In this document: positions 12,385 through 12,481 of the stretch, piece by piece
Position numbering within the stretch: position 1 is the stretch's first letter
How the letters are laid out: every line of letters starts with the position of its first letter
Assembly: GCA_027019885.1 (NCBI GenBank)
Contig: JALUWC010000181.1
Location: 1 to 12,481 of the forward strand
Direction of reading: 5' to 3'
Source of the DNA: Geoglobus sp.
GTDB lineage: Archaea > Halobacteriota > Archaeoglobi > Archaeoglobales > Archaeoglobaceae
Length of the DNA stretch: 12,481 bases
Made by a program: the position numbers and the translations under genes
The notes under the pieces: model-generated
The model's database searches: none
What the model saw: the letters and a program-made list of their open reading frames with translations, nothing else
What the model was told of the DNA's origin: nothing

Positions 12385-12481
12385 GCGCGCTTACATGTCT
12401 TCCTTTATGATAATCGCTATACTGCTATCAGTCATTTATAAGGATAGCGTTCTTTCGCTTTCAACTTCTATGATATTATGG

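Overview
The window looks like euryarchaeal chromosome, most likely from the methanogen, Archaeoglobus or ANME-type (Halobacteriota) lineages. Three things point that way: a winged-helix regulator whose C-terminal half matches the FilR1 (DUF1724) domain of those groups, AT-rich archaeal TATA boxes placed where transcription of the neighbouring genes should begin, and a UbiA-family prenyltransferase. I cannot name the species. No rRNA, tRNA, CRISPR array or insertion sequence was recognised.

Layout. Positions 1-45 are the 3' end of a gene that enters from outside. Positions 50-156 are the wreck of a FilR1-type regulator gene that has lost everything from its start codon to about codon 214. Its promoter, a set of TGACA-N4-TGTCA operators (225-294) and a divergent promoter still lead into a secreted subtilisin-like protease (416-1531). 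Next comes a 150-bp leader with stacked inverted repeats and a secreted protein of unknown function (1692-2426). An AT-rich run of envelope genes follows on the plus strand (2457-4940): two small membrane proteins, a lipoprotein with a probable seven-bladed propeller, a small lipoprotein with an immunoglobulin-like domain, and a TM2-like membrane protein. The UbiA-family enzyme (4964-5893) closes this run. A relic of the gene seen at position 1 lies near 5984-6138. The intact FilR1 regulator (6160-6903, minus) is divergent, across the same type of operator, from a small winged-helix protein and a small membrane protein (7121-7730). A minus-strand pair follows (polytopic membrane protein and secreted protein, 7738-9303), then an ABC ATPase without a recognisable permease (9455-10381) and a cut-off membrane ORF. 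Last come a minus-strand pair (lipoprotein 11358-12128 and an eight-helix membrane protein 10588-11361, overlapping by ATGA) and a 49-residue ORF (12235-12384).

How the parts fit. Regions 1-416 and about 6100-7121 are two copies of one ancestral block: gene X 3' end, convergent regulator, operators, and divergent promoter with ribosome binding site. In copy 1 the regulator is lost; in copy 2 gene X is lost. Copy 1 now drives a protease and copy 2 a winged-helix/membrane-protein pair. The surviving regulator may therefore control both loci, which is inference. The second notable structure is the leader of the 1692 gene, where one hairpin arm can pair either with an upstream arm or with the Shine-Dalgarno sequence, a layout that could act as an RNA switch. 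Almost every other product in the window is predicted to be exported or membrane-bound, so this looks like a cell-surface region.
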